A DNA stretch of 36,911 bases from the NCBI GenBank assembly GCA_011523765.1, contig WTGA01000152.1, positions 1 to 36,911 on the forward strand. The letters run 5' to 3'. A program made the position numbers and the translations under genes. Positions 8,014 through 16,510 of the stretch are shown one piece after another (position 1 is the stretch's first letter; each line of letters starts with the position of its first letter). The notes under the pieces were generated by a model. It saw only the letters and a program-made list of their open reading frames with translations, had not been told where the DNA came from and searched no databases. This DNA is from Gammaproteobacteria bacterium. GTDB lineage: Bacteria; Pseudomonadota; Gammaproteobacteria; Arenicellales; Poriferihabitantaceae.

Positions 8014-8991
8014 TCAAACACCTTGATGACCCAAAAACGCGGACACCAGTATCCTGGCTCCACGGGAAGGAGGGATCTCTCCGTTCTTTACCCGGGCTTC
8101 CACCTGGTCTATCCGCTCCCGTGCAGACCGGTTTTCCTTCAATGTCGCCAACAGCAATTCACGGGCCTCTATCCACAACCAGTTCAACGCCTGGTGGTTT
8201 CTCTGGAGACTCAATTCACCGGATTCCCGGAACAACCTCCAGTATTTTTCAACCCGTTCCCATATTTCCTTCACATTCACCCGGTCCCGGGCAGAGGCGG
8301 TCAACACCGGAACCTGCCAACGGGAATGCCGGGGTTTCATCAGGCGCAGCGCCTGCTGGACGTCCGCTGCGGCCCGCTGTGCGTGTGACACCATGTCCCC
8401 ATCCGCCTTGTTGACCACCACCATGTCCGCGATCTCCATGATTCCCCGCTTGATTCCCTGGAGTTCGTCTCCCCCGCCCGGGATCAACAGCAGCAGGAAC
8501 ATATCGGTCATTTCACTGACCAGGGTTTCGGACTGCCCTACCCCGACGGTTTCAACGATGATGACATCAAAACCCGCCGCCTCGCACAGGACAATGGACT
8601 CACGGGTATGTCGTGCCACACCTCCCAAAGCACTTCCCGCCGGAGTGGGCCGGATAAACGCGTTTTGACTGGTCGCGAGCGTCTGCATCCTGGTTTTATC
8701 ACCAAGAATGGAGCCCCCGCTGATGGAGGAACTGGAATCCACGGCAAGCACCGCAATTCGGTGCCCCTGATCAATAACGTGGTTGCCCAGCACCTCAATG
8801 AGTGATGATTTCCCCGCACCCGGGACACCGGTCAGGCCGACCCGGATTGAACGGCCACTGTGGGGAAGCAGTTGTTGCACCAGCTCCGATGCCTGGTCCT
8901 GGTCATCCTGGCGCTTCGATTCGAGCAATGTGATCGCACGGGCCAAGACCCGCCTGTCCCCGTTGCGCAATGCCTGGATATCGATCCTCAT
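8014..8991 (-). CDS. meaB: Methylmalonyl-CoA mutase chaperone GTPase MeaB/ArgK
   Basis: G-protein chaperone that gates loading of adenosylcobalamin into methylmalonyl-CoA mutase and protects it from inactivation. The 325-residue protein has Walker A GVPGAGKS at 55-62, the family-specific VDSSSSISGGSILGDKTRM stretch near 84-102, switch motif ETVGVGQSE, base-recognition NKADGD and a C-terminal dimerisation helix. The ATG at 8991 lies 36 nt after the pccA stop. Older annotations call this family ArgK (arginine/ornithine transport kinase); the neighbourhood with mutase and epimerase makes the MeaB role clear. It sits in the same directon as its client enzyme. Confidence 0.96.
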   Translation of the reverse strand: MRIDIQALRNGDRRVLARAITLLESKRQDDQDQASELVQQLLPHSGRSIRVGLTGVPGAGKSSLIEVLGNHVIDQGHRIAVLAVDSSSSISGGSILGDKTRMQTLATSQNAFIRPTPAGSALGGVARHTRESIVLCEAAGFDVIIVETVGVGQSETLVSEMTDMFLLLLIPGGGDELQGIKRGIMEIADMVVVNKADGDMVSHAQRAAADVQQALRLMKPRHSRWQVPVLTASARDRVNVKEIWERVEKYWRLFRESGELSLQRNHQALNWLWIEARELLLATLKENRSARERIDQVEARVKNGEIPPSRGARILVSAFLGHQGV

Positions 8992-9027
8992 CGATTTACG
9001 GCCCGACCATGTGGTGGGCAGGATGTT

Positions 9028-11028
9028 TCAATCTCCCCCGGCACGCTCAAATTCGAGAATGGGCTGGTCAACCTCCAGGGTCGCACCGGGTTCCACCAGA
9101 ATATCCGCCACGACACAATCCTGGTCGGCCTTTAACGTGTTTTCCATTTTCATCGCCTCAATCACCGCCAGTTCCTGGTCGGCCTTTACCGCCTGCCCCT
9201 CGGATACGGAAAGGGACACCAGCAAACCGGGCATGGGGGAAAGCAGGTAACGGGACATGTCCGGGGCCACCTTGACCGGCATTTGACTGTTCAGCCGGGC
9301 GACCCTGCGGTTCAGCACAGAAACGGCCGTCCGGCTTCCCGAAACCCCCACTTCATAGCCATACCCCCTTTTTTCGATTTGAAAACACACCGGATTGCCG
9401 TTCACCGTCCCGGAATAGATGGTTTCGATGGGCTGCCACTGGTCCTGAACCAGGTGAATGGTCCCCCCGTACTCCACTTTCCACCGGCCATCCCTGCCAT
9501 GGATGGTCGTTTCGTGCTGCTCGCTCCCCATGACGACACACCAGTCCGACTCCACCTTTCGCGAATATCCCCGCACCTGGCAGGAAATGGTCGCCGCACG
9601 GCTGGTGAGCCGGTAGTGGATGGAAGTGAGAGCACAGATTAGCGGGGCCAGCAATGGTGCCGGCACGCTCACGGATGCAAACCCGTCGGCGTATTCTTCC
9701 GAAATGAAGTTGGTCGTGATCTCACCCGACTGAAACCGTGGATGCGCCATAATGGCACTCACGAACGGCAGGTTGGTTTCCACCCCCCGGATAAAATACT
9801 GGTCCAGTGCGCCCCGCATCCGGCTGACCGCCTGTTCACGGGACTCTCCCCAGGTCACCAGTTTGGCGATCATGGGATCATAGAACATGGAAATGGTGGT
9901 GCCTTCGTCCACACCGGTATCCACCCGGACAAATTCATTCTCTTCCGGCGGCCGGTATCTGGTCACCCGGCCAGTCGAAGGCAGAAATTCCCTGAAAGGG
10001 TTTTCGGCATAAATCCGGGACTCCATGGCCCAGCCGTTGATCCCGACATCCTCCTGTTTTACAGACAACTTTTCATTGTCGGCAACCCGTATCATCAACT
10101 CCACCAGGTCCAGCCCGGTGATCATCTCGGTAACGGGATGTTCCACCTGCAGGCGTGTATTCATTTCGAGAAAATAGAAATTCCTGTCTTCATCAACAAT
10201 GAATTCAACCGTGCCTGCGGACCGGTAGTCTGTGGCCCTGGCGAGGGCAACGGCCTGCCCGCACATCGCTTTTCGCATTGCGGGGTCCACCAAGACCGAC
10301 GGTGCCTCTTCGATTATTTTTTGATGACGGCGCTGTATGGAGCATTCACGTTCATTCAGGGCAACCACATTGCCGTGATTGTCGGCAATGATCTGGATTT
10401 CGATATGCCGGGGGCTGTCCACATACCTTTCAATAAAGACCCGGCTATCCGCGAAGCTGGATTCCGCTTCACTGGTGGCCCGGTCAAAACCGTGCCTGCA
10501 CTCCTCGTCATCCCTGGCGATGCGCATGCCTTTGCCGCCGCCCCCTGCACTGGCCTTGATCATTACCGGATAGCCGACCTCGTTGGAGATTTCCACCGCG
10601 GCCTGCGCATCGGGAACAACGCCGGTATATCCCGGAATGGTGTTCACGCCGGCTTCTGCCGCCAGTTTCTTGGAAGCAATCTTGTCTCCCATCACTTCCA
10701 GGGCATGAGTCCCCGGCCCGATAAAAGTGATGCCGGCCTCTTCCAGTTGTTGTGCAAAACCCGGGTTTTCCGAAAGAAATCCGTACCCGGGATGTACGGC
10801 TTCGGCATCCGCATCCTTGCAGGCCCGGATGATCCGGTGCCCGAGCAGGTAACTTTCAGCAGCCGGCGCAGGCCCGATACAGACGGCATCATCGGCCTCC
10901 CGGACATGTCTGGCGTTTTGATCGGCTTCAGAATACACCGCCAAGGACCGGATCCCCATTTTCCTGGCGGTCCGGATGACCCGGCATGCGATTTCACCCC
11001 GATTGGCTATAAGAATTTTCTGAAACAC
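9028..11028 (-). CDS. pccA: Propionyl-CoA carboxylase alpha (biotin) subunit
   Basis: ATP-dependent carboxylation of biotin, then carried to propionyl-CoA by the beta subunit. The 666 residues divide into a biotin carboxylase/ATP-grasp region (1 to about 450), with opening FQKILIANRGEIA, glycine-rich KASAGGGGKGMRIA, EMNTRLQVEHPVTE and FYDPMIAKLV; a less conserved linker (about 460-590), as in acyl-CoA carboxylases; and a C-terminal biotinyl domain with target lysine K627 in EAMKMEN. The GTG at 11028 is the only sensible start, as the domain begins at once. Spacing to pccB is 21 nt. Methylcrotonyl- or acetyl-CoA carboxylase alpha subunits look similar; linkage to mutase, epimerase and MeaB supports propionyl-CoA as substrate. 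Confidence 0.95.
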   Translation of the reverse strand: MFQKILIANRGEIACRVIRTARKMGIRSLAVYSEADQNARHVREADDAVCIGPAPAAESYLLGHRIIRACKDADAEAVHPGYGFLSENPGFAQQLEEAGITFIGPGTHALEVMGDKIASKKLAAEAGVNTIPGYTGVVPDAQAAVEISNEVGYPVMIKASAGGGGKGMRIARDDEECRHGFDRATSEAESSFADSRVFIERYVDSPRHIEIQIIADNHGNVVALNERECSIQRRHQKIIEEAPSVLVDPAMRKAMCGQAVALARATDYRSAGTVEFIVDEDRNFYFLEMNTRLQVEHPVTEMITGLDLVELMIRVADNEKLSVKQEDVGINGWAMESRIYAENPFREFLPSTGRVTRYRPPEENEFVRVDTGVDEGTTISMFYDPMIAKLVTWGESREQAVSRMRGALDQYFIRGVETNLPFVSAIMAHPRFQSGEITTNFISEEYADGFASVSVPAPLLAPLICALTSIHYRLTSRAATISCQVRGYSRKVESDWCVVMGSEQHETTIHGRDGRWKVEYGGTIHLVQDQWQPIETIYSGTVNGNPVCFQIEKRGYGYEVGVSGSRTAVSVLNRRVARLNSQMPVKVAPDMSRYLLSPMPGLLVSLSVSEGQAVKADQELAVIEAMKMENTLKADQDCVVADILVEPGATLEVDQPILEFERAGGD

Positions 11029-11049
11029 GATGGACAGTCAGGAACGTGG

Positions 11050-12582
11050 TTACAGCGGGATATTGCCGTGTTTCTTCCAGGGGTTCTGCAGTTTTTTCTT
11101 CTGCAACATTGCCAGGGACCGGCAGATCCGCTTGCGCGTGTTTCTTGGAAAGATGACATCGTCAATGAACCCCCTGCGCCCGGCCACAAACGGGTTGGCA
11201 AATTTCCTCCGGTATTCTTCCGCACGCTCCTCCAGCTGCTGGGGGTTTTTGGATTCCTCCCGAAATATGATTTCCACCGCCCCTTTCGGCCCCATGACCG
11301 CAATCTCCGCACTGGGCCAGGCGAAATTGACATCGCCACGCAGGTGTTTGGATGCCATGACATCATACGCTCCCCCGTAAGCCTTGCGCGTGATGACGGT
11401 GACCTTGGGCGCCGTACACTCCGCATAGGCATAAAGCAGTTTGGCACCATGGGTAATGATGCCCCCGTGTTCCTGGGCAGTGCCCGGCATGAATCCCGGG
11501 ACATCAACAAACGTCACAATCGGAATATTGAACGAATCACAGAATCGGACAAACCGTGCGCCTTTGATCGATGCGCTGATATCCAGGCAACCCGCCAGGA
11601 CCATGGGCTGGTTCGCAACCACTCCGACGGTTTTCCCTTCCATCCTGCCAAATCCAGTCACGATGTTCTTCGCATAGCCGGTTTGAAGCTCAAAGAAATC
11701 CCCCTCATCCACGACCTTGACGATCAGTTCCTTGATGTCATACGGCAGGTTGGGATTGTCCGGTACCAGGGTATCCAGTGAGGGCTCCGAACGGTCCTGT
11801 GGATCTGCCGTTTCACGATGCGGGACACCATCGCGATTGTTGGGAGGCAAAAAATTGAAAAATCGCCGGGTCATCAACAACGTCTGCACTTCATTTTCAA
11901 AGGACAGGTCCGCCACCCCTGACCGGCGGGTATGTGTGGCCGCGCCACCGAGGTCCTCTGCCGACACCTCCTCATGGGTCACGGTCTTGACGACATCCGG
12001 CCCGGTGACGAACATATAGGCACTGTCCTCGACCATAAAGATGAAATCCGTAATCGCGGGAGAATAAACCGCCCCGCCGGCACAGGGCCCCATCACCAGG
12101 GAAATCTGCGGAATGACTCCGGAGGCCATGACATTGCGCTGGAATACTTCTGCATACCCGCCGAGCGATGCCACTCCTTCCTGGATTCTCGCCCCCCCGG
12201 AATCGTTGATGCCGATCACGGGGGCCCCGACTCTCATGGCGTGATCCATCACTTTGCAGATTTTTTCCGCATGGGTTTCGGAAAGTGACCCACCGAAAAC
12301 GGTAAAATCTTGGCTATAGATGAATACCAGGCGGCCATTGATGGTGCCATAACCGATCACAACGCCATCCCCCGGAATGGCCTTGTCCTGCATGCCAAAA
12401 TCGGTACACCGGTGTTCGACGAAAATATCCCATTCCTCAAAACTTCCTTCGTCCAGCAGGACTTCAATTCGTTCCCTGGCCGTTAATTTTCCCTTTGAAT
12501 GCTGGGCACGGATACGTTTCAGCCCACCGCCCTGCTTGGCCAGTTCTCGTTTCTTCTCAAGTTGTTCCAATATTTCACGCAT
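11050..12582 (-). CDS. pccB: Propionyl-CoA carboxylase beta subunit
   Basis: Carboxyltransferase subunit that moves CO2 from biotin to propionyl-CoA, yielding (S)-methylmalonyl-CoA. The 510-residue chain is the usual PccB length. Recognisable parts are the N-terminal [19 protein letters not shown] block split near 30-48, two crotonase-like halves with the oxyanion-forming [15 protein letters not shown] and [18 protein letters not shown] regions, and the C-terminal [17 protein letters not shown] segment. The ATG at 12582 ([13 protein letters not shown]) is preferred; the frame is open to 12639, but the extra 19 residues are not family-like. The gene starts 66 nt after the mutase stop and ends 21 nt before pccA. 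Confidence 0.95.
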   Translation of the reverse strand: MREILEQLEKKRELAKQGGGLKRIRAQHSKGKLTARERIEVLLDEGSFEEWDIFVEHRCTDFGMQDKAIPGDGVVIGYGTINGRLVFIYSQDFTVFGGSLSETHAEKICKVMDHAMRVGAPVIGINDSGGARIQEGVASLGGYAEVFQRNVMASGVIPQISLVMGPCAGGAVYSPAITDFIFMVEDSAYMFVTGPDVVKTVTHEEVSAEDLGGAATHTRRSGVADLSFENEVQTLLMTRRFFNFLPPNNRDGVPHRETADPQDRSEPSLDTLVPDNPNLPYDIKELIVKVVDEGDFFELQTGYAKNIVTGFGRMEGKTVGVVANQPMVLAGCLDISASIKGARFVRFCDSFNIPIVTFVDVPGFMPGTAQEHGGIITHGAKLLYAYAECTAPKVTVITRKAYGGAYDVMASKHLRGDVNFAWPSAEIAVMGPKGAVEIIFREESKNPQQLEERAEEYRRKFANPFVAGRRGFIDDVIFPRNTRKRICRSLAMLQKKKLQNPWKKHGNIPL

Positions 12583-12648
12583 GGGCTGTATGGGTATTTG
12601 ATAAACGGAATGGTCCCGGCACAGGCGGCAACCGGCCATCCGGTTCTG

Positions 12649-14808
12649 CTAATGCGTTTTTCTCAGCAGGTCCAGGACCTCATTGGCCGCATCAGGAATA
12701 TTCGTTCCCGGACCAAATATCGCAGAAACTCCCGCCTGGTACAACATATCATAGTCGCTGGAGGGTATGACGCCCCCGCAAACGACGATAATGTCTTCAA
12801 CACCGGCATCCTGCAATGCCCGCATGACGGCGGGCACCAGCGTCCGGTGTCCGGCGGCCTGGGACGAGATGCCAATGATATGGACATCGTTTTCTATGGC
12901 CTGGTTCACCGCTTCCACGGGGGTCTGGAACAGCGCGCCAATATCGACATCGAACCCCATGTCGGCAAATGCGGTCGCAATGGTTTTTGCACCACGATCG
13001 TGACCATCCTGCCCTAATTTCACGACCAGCATTCTCGGCTGCCGGCCCATTTTATCGGCCAGTTGCTCTACTTTTTTCAGTAACATTTGAAAATCCGCAT
13101 CTCCGTCATAGGCCCGGCTGTACACCCCTCCCACAGACCGGATTTCTGCCCGATGCCGGCCATAAACCTTCTCCAGTGCATCCGAAATTTCCCCGACACT
13201 GGCGCGGGCGCGGGCGGCCCTGATCGCAGCCTCCAGCAGGTTTTCCGAATCACTTTCCGCCACTTGGCTCAATGCCTCGAGTGCAGACCGGACTGCGGCA
13301 TCATCCCGCCAGAGTCTCACGCCGGCCAGGCGCCTGATCTGGGACTCCCGGACAGCATGGTTGTCCACAACCAGGATATCGACATCATCTTCTTGTTCCG
13401 GCTGAAACCGGTTCACACCCACCACAATTTCCTCTCCCCGGTCCACCCGTGCCTGACGGCGCACCGATGCTTCTTCAATTCTCAATTTGGGCAGCCCTGC
13501 TTCGACGGCCCTGGTCATGCCTCCCATTTTCTCCACTTCATCAATCAGCTTTCTCGCTTCGATCATCAGACTCCTGGTCAGGCTTTCGACATAATAGGAC
13601 CCGGCCAGCGGATCCACCACATTGGTGATTCCAGTTTCATGCTTCAAGACCAGTTGCGTGTTTCGCGCAATGCGCGCGGAGTTTTCCGTCGGCAATGCCA
13701 GGGCTTCATCAAACGAATTGGTGTGCAAGGATTGCGTTCCACCCAGAACGGCCGCCATGGCTTCGATGGTGGTTCTGATCACATTGTTGTAGGGATCACG
13801 ACTGGTCAGACTCACCCCGGAGGTCTGGCAGTGGGTGCGCAATATCTGGGATCTCGGGTCCCTGGGTGAAAAAAATTCGGTCATCAGTTCGGACCACAAT
13901 GACCGCGCGGCACGCAGCTTCGCCACCTCCATGAAGAAATTCATGCCAATCGCAAAGAAAAACGAAAGCCGAGGAGCGAATTTATCGACTTCGAGGCCGC
14001 TGGAAATTGCGGTACGAACATATTCCACCCCATCCGCCAGAGTATAGGCCAGTTCCTGGACAATGGTCGCACCCGCTTCCTGCATGTGATAACCGGATAT
14101 GGAGATCGGGTTGAAATTTGGCATGTGTTCCGCCGTATAGGCAATGATATCCGAGACGATTCGCATGGACGGTCCCGGGGGATAGATATAGGTATTTCGA
14201 ACCATGAACTCCTTCAGGATGTCGTTCTGCAGGGTTCCGGTCAGTGCTGACTCGGCTACCCCCTGCTCCTGTGCGGCCACGACAAACATGGCCATCACCG
14301 GGATCACCGCCCCGTTCATGGTCATGGATACGGACATCCTGTCGAGCGGAATCTGATCGAACAGGATTTTCATGTCCTCCACCGTATCAATGGCGACTCC
14401 TGCCTTGCCCACGTCCCCTTCGACACGTGGATGATCCGAGTCGTACCCCCGATGGGTGGCCAGATCAAAGGCCACCGACAAACCGGTTTGCCCGCCCTGG
14501 ATATTCGCACGGTAGAATGCATTGGACTCTTCCGCAGTTGAAAACCCGGCATACTGCCGGATCGTCCAGGGCCTTCCCACATACATCGTGGCTTTCGGCC
14601 CGCGGGTAAACGGATGCATTCCGGGCATGGAATCAACCCGGGAAATGTCCTCCAGGTCCTCAGCAGTGTAAAGAGGCTTTACGTCGATCCCCTCCGGGGT
14701 TTTCCAGTGTACGCTTGCCAGGGGCTTTCCCTTTAATTCCTTGCTTGCCAGCCGCTTCCAGCAGTCAATGGGCTTTTCCCGGGGGACTTTACTGGTTTCC
14801 GCCATCAT
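12649..14808 (-). CDS. scpA: Methylmalonyl-CoA mutase (single-chain)
   Basis: Adenosylcobalamin-dependent isomerisation of (R)-methylmalonyl-CoA to succinyl-CoA, feeding the TCA cycle. The 719-residue protein contains both parts in one chain. The N-terminal TIM barrel (to about 560) has [35 protein letters not shown] split in the substrate region, and [11 protein letters not shown]. The C-terminal B12 domain has the DxHxxG motif DGHDRG with axial His at about 603, followed by GISSQAAGH and GGVIPSSDY. Two adjacent ATGs (14808 and 14805) are possible starts. It heads the seven-gene directon, so the operon promoter should lie in the spacer above 14808, where an extended -10 box is present at 14930-14938. 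Length fits the E. coli ScpA-type homodimer rather than the heterodimeric MutAB pair. Confidence 0.95.
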   Translation of the reverse strand: MMAETSKVPREKPIDCWKRLASKELKGKPLASVHWKTPEGIDVKPLYTAEDLEDISRVDSMPGMHPFTRGPKATMYVGRPWTIRQYAGFSTAEESNAFYRANIQGGQTGLSVAFDLATHRGYDSDHPRVEGDVGKAGVAIDTVEDMKILFDQIPLDRMSVSMTMNGAVIPVMAMFVVAAQEQGVAESALTGTLQNDILKEFMVRNTYIYPPGPSMRIVSDIIAYTAEHMPNFNPISISGYHMQEAGATIVQELAYTLADGVEYVRTAISSGLEVDKFAPRLSFFFAIGMNFFMEVAKLRAARSLWSELMTEFFSPRDPRSQILRTHCQTSGVSLTSRDPYNNVIRTTIEAMAAVLGGTQSLHTNSFDEALALPTENSARIARNTQLVLKHETGITNVVDPLAGSYYVESLTRSLMIEARKLIDEVEKMGGMTRAVEAGLPKLRIEEASVRRQARVDRGEEIVVGVNRFQPEQEDDVDILVVDNHAVRESQIRRLAGVRLWRDDAAVRSALEALSQVAESDSENLLEAAIRAARARASVGEISDALEKVYGRHRAEIRSVGGVYSRAYDGDADFQMLLKKVEQLADKMGRQPRMLVVKLGQDGHDRGAKTIATAFADMGFDVDIGALFQTPVEAVNQAIENDVHIIGISSQAAGHRTLVPAVMRALQDAGVEDIIVVCGGVIPSSDYDMLYQAGVSAIFGPGTNIPDAANEVLDLLRKTH

Positions 14809-14929
14809 ATATTGGCCATGTCAAACACTCATCATCTGCGGTACCCGCGCCCTGTAGCATTCCTGTCATTCGAAATTTTACGGTAGCTGACGCCATTGCC
14901 GACAGATGCCCTGGCGGCCCGATCGGACT

Positions 14930-14938
14930 ATTCTAACA
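14930..14938 (-). promoter_or_regulatory. Candidate extended -10 promoter of the propionate directon
   Basis: On the minus strand the sequence reads TGTTAGAAT, a TGn-extended -10 box with one mismatch to TATAAT. It lies about 120 bp upstream of the mutase start, with no good -35 hexamer 17 bp further up. It is the best sigma-70-like match seen in this spacer; assignment is by pattern only. Confidence 0.3.
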
Positions 14939-15001
14939 AATCTTGCGCAATTCTCCACTGACAGCGGGCAAGCCCGACCGGGGCGGGACCGATGGGCGAG
15001 C

Positions 15002-15022
15002 CCGGAAACCGGCGGTTTCCGG
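15002..15022. repeat. Hairpin downstream of the MetX-like gene
   Basis: The perfect 9-bp arms CCGGAAACC (15002-15010) and GGTTTCCGG (15014-15022) have a 3-nt loop, and a flanking GGGC/GCCC could extend the stem after a bulge. It lies about 155 bp past the stop of the MetX-like gene (minus strand). No T-run follows on either strand, so it may be a rho-dependent or mRNA 3'-end structure, or a repetitive extragenic element, rather than a classic terminator. Confidence 0.4.
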
Positions 15023-15177
15023 CGCCCGATGAATGATGGATTCACGGGGATGGGCGCGTGCAGCCGGGACCGGAGCCCCGTCACGCATGGCGAGACCACC
15101 AAACCCTGTTTGTCCCGACCCGGACTACCCGCTGTCGGAATGGTTCCCGATGGATCGGACCGGATGTCATTTTCCGG

Positions 15178-16194
15178 CTATGCCAGCAAGTCATGAATCG
15201 CGGTATCAAGAAATCGGGCAAACTCCGGGTCATTGCCCGGTGATGCCACACAATGCCCCCACGGGGAGTGGTACACCCGAAGATCGGCATTGGGGATATG
15301 CCGGACCTCGATTTCATTGTCTTCCGGGGTAAAATAGAGGTCATTGTCGCAGGGGATGACAATGGTTTTCGCCTGGATGGCACCCAGCGCCCGCTTGAAA
15401 TCATTCCTGTACAGCTCATTCGCACTGATATCCGCCATCTGCCAGCTTTTCAATTTGCAAAGCAGATTGTTCGCATCCCATTCAAGGTGGTCGGTTTCCC
15501 AGTCCACCAGCATCGCTTCGGCGCTGTCAAACCCCAATTGACGAAACAATTCCTCCCGAAAGAAAGTCTGGGAATACGCCCAACCCGCATACACCCGCGC
15601 AAACGCCTTCAATCCCTTTTCCGGGGGAGAGGTGTAATCGCCATGATTGAATTTCTCGTCCGCCTGCAGGGCTGCTTTCACCCCTTCCAGGAAAACAAAA
15701 TTGTGTATGGATGTCTTGGCCGAACCGCAAAATGGCAAAATATTCTTCACCATGTCCGGGTACTGGGCACCCCATTGAAACGACTGGCAACCCGCCATTG
15801 ACCAACCGGCCACCAGCGCGATCTCCTCCACGCCGAAAAGTTCAGTCAGCAGGGTATGCTGGGCAAGGACATTGTCAAACAATGTGACCGATGGAAAACC
15901 GGAGCCGCGGTAAGGGGCCGGTGTATTGCTGGGGGAGGAAGAAAAACCGTTTCCAAACAGGTTGATGGAGACGATGAAATACCGATCCGGGTCCAGGGCA
16001 CGGCCTGCTCCCAGAAAGCCTTCATTTCTTATATGGTTCCCCGTAAAAAAAGTCGGCAACACCACGACGTTATCGCCATTGTCGTTTAATTTTCCGTAGG
16101 TTTTATAGGCAAGCGTCGCATTGGGTAAAGACCCGCCCGCCTGCAGCGGCAAGTGCTTTATAACGTAGGTTTTGTATTCCACTTCATTTCTCAC
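15178..16194 (-). CDS. MetX-like alpha/beta hydrolase (homoserine acetyltransferase superfamily)
   Basis: A 338-residue alpha/beta-hydrolase related to homoserine O-acetyltransferase. The start LPNATLAYKTYGKLN matches the MetX N-terminal strand pattern. The triad is visible as nucleophile S132 in G130-W-S-M-A-G135, acid D285 in PCDNDLYF and H314 in PWGHCVASPG. The nucleophile elbow reads GWSMAG, not the GGSMGG common in true MetX, and the gene is alone rather than with methionine genes, so the acyl acceptor is unknown; it may be a hydrolase. The GTG at 16194 is the longest start and a second GTG lies at 16182; neither has a clear ribosome site. Function in methionine synthesis should not be assumed. 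Confidence 0.82.
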   Translation of the reverse strand: MRNEVEYKTYVIKHLPLQAGGSLPNATLAYKTYGKLNDNGDNVVVLPTFFTGNHIRNEGFLGAGRALDPDRYFIVSINLFGNGFSSSPSNTPAPYRGSGFPSVTLFDNVLAQHTLLTELFGVEEIALVAGWSMAGCQSFQWGAQYPDMVKNILPFCGSAKTSIHNFVFLEGVKAALQADEKFNHGDYTSPPEKGLKAFARVYAGWAYSQTFFREELFRQLGFDSAEAMLVDWETDHLEWDANNLLCKLKSWQMADISANELYRNDFKRALGAIQAKTIVIPCDNDLYFTPEDNEIEVRHIPNADLRVYHSPWGHCVASPGNDPEFARFLDTAIHDLLA

Positions 16195-16510
16195 ACGGTA
16201 ACAGGTTTATCATGGACGATCCAACCGGACGGCCTATTCTATGACAAACGCAAGGCATTTTCCTGCGGGGCGAATGACTCCGTGATTGAATTGCCCGGCA
16301 TCCGGCCGCTGAAATGTCGGCATCCATGGCGATGCGGGTGTCCCGCCCATATCCATCCGGAAATCCTGGTATCGTACCTGACTGTCAGCAGCCATGGACG
16401 GGCAAAGGAATTCTGGTATATTCCGCATTGAATCCCCTGCCCGTGCGGTGAAGTCTGGACGCCGACAGCAAAATTCAATCCATCACTGTGGCCCCGATCT
16501 CAACAAACCG
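16195..16510. other. Divergent spacer between MetX-like and flavoprotein genes
   Basis: About 316 bp between two genes transcribed away from each other, so it must contain both promoters. On the plus strand TGGTATATT at about 16413-16421 resembles an extended -10 box, roughly 90 bp before the flavoprotein ATG, with no good -35. The open frame running into the flavoprotein gene from 16394 is Arg/Ser-rich and is not counted as coding. Confidence 0.4.

Larger units (their letters stand above)
14809..15177. other. Spacer upstream of the mutase
   Basis: About 370 bp between two minus-strand genes. It holds the candidate extended -10 box (14930-14938) and a strong 9-bp hairpin (15002-15022). Translations in all frames are Arg/Pro-rich and show no domain, so no gene is called. 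Confidence 0.5.

Noticed and set aside
9742-11781. 679-codon open frame on the plus strand opposite pccA and pccB
   Set aside because: It is antisense to two securely identified genes and its translation is rich in His, Pro, Gly and Phe without any domain; long antisense frames are expected from GC-rich third positions.
12583-12639. Longer start for pccB (19 extra residues)
   Set aside because: The added Cys/Arg-rich residues do not match the family; [13 protein letters not shown] at 12582 is the usual beginning.
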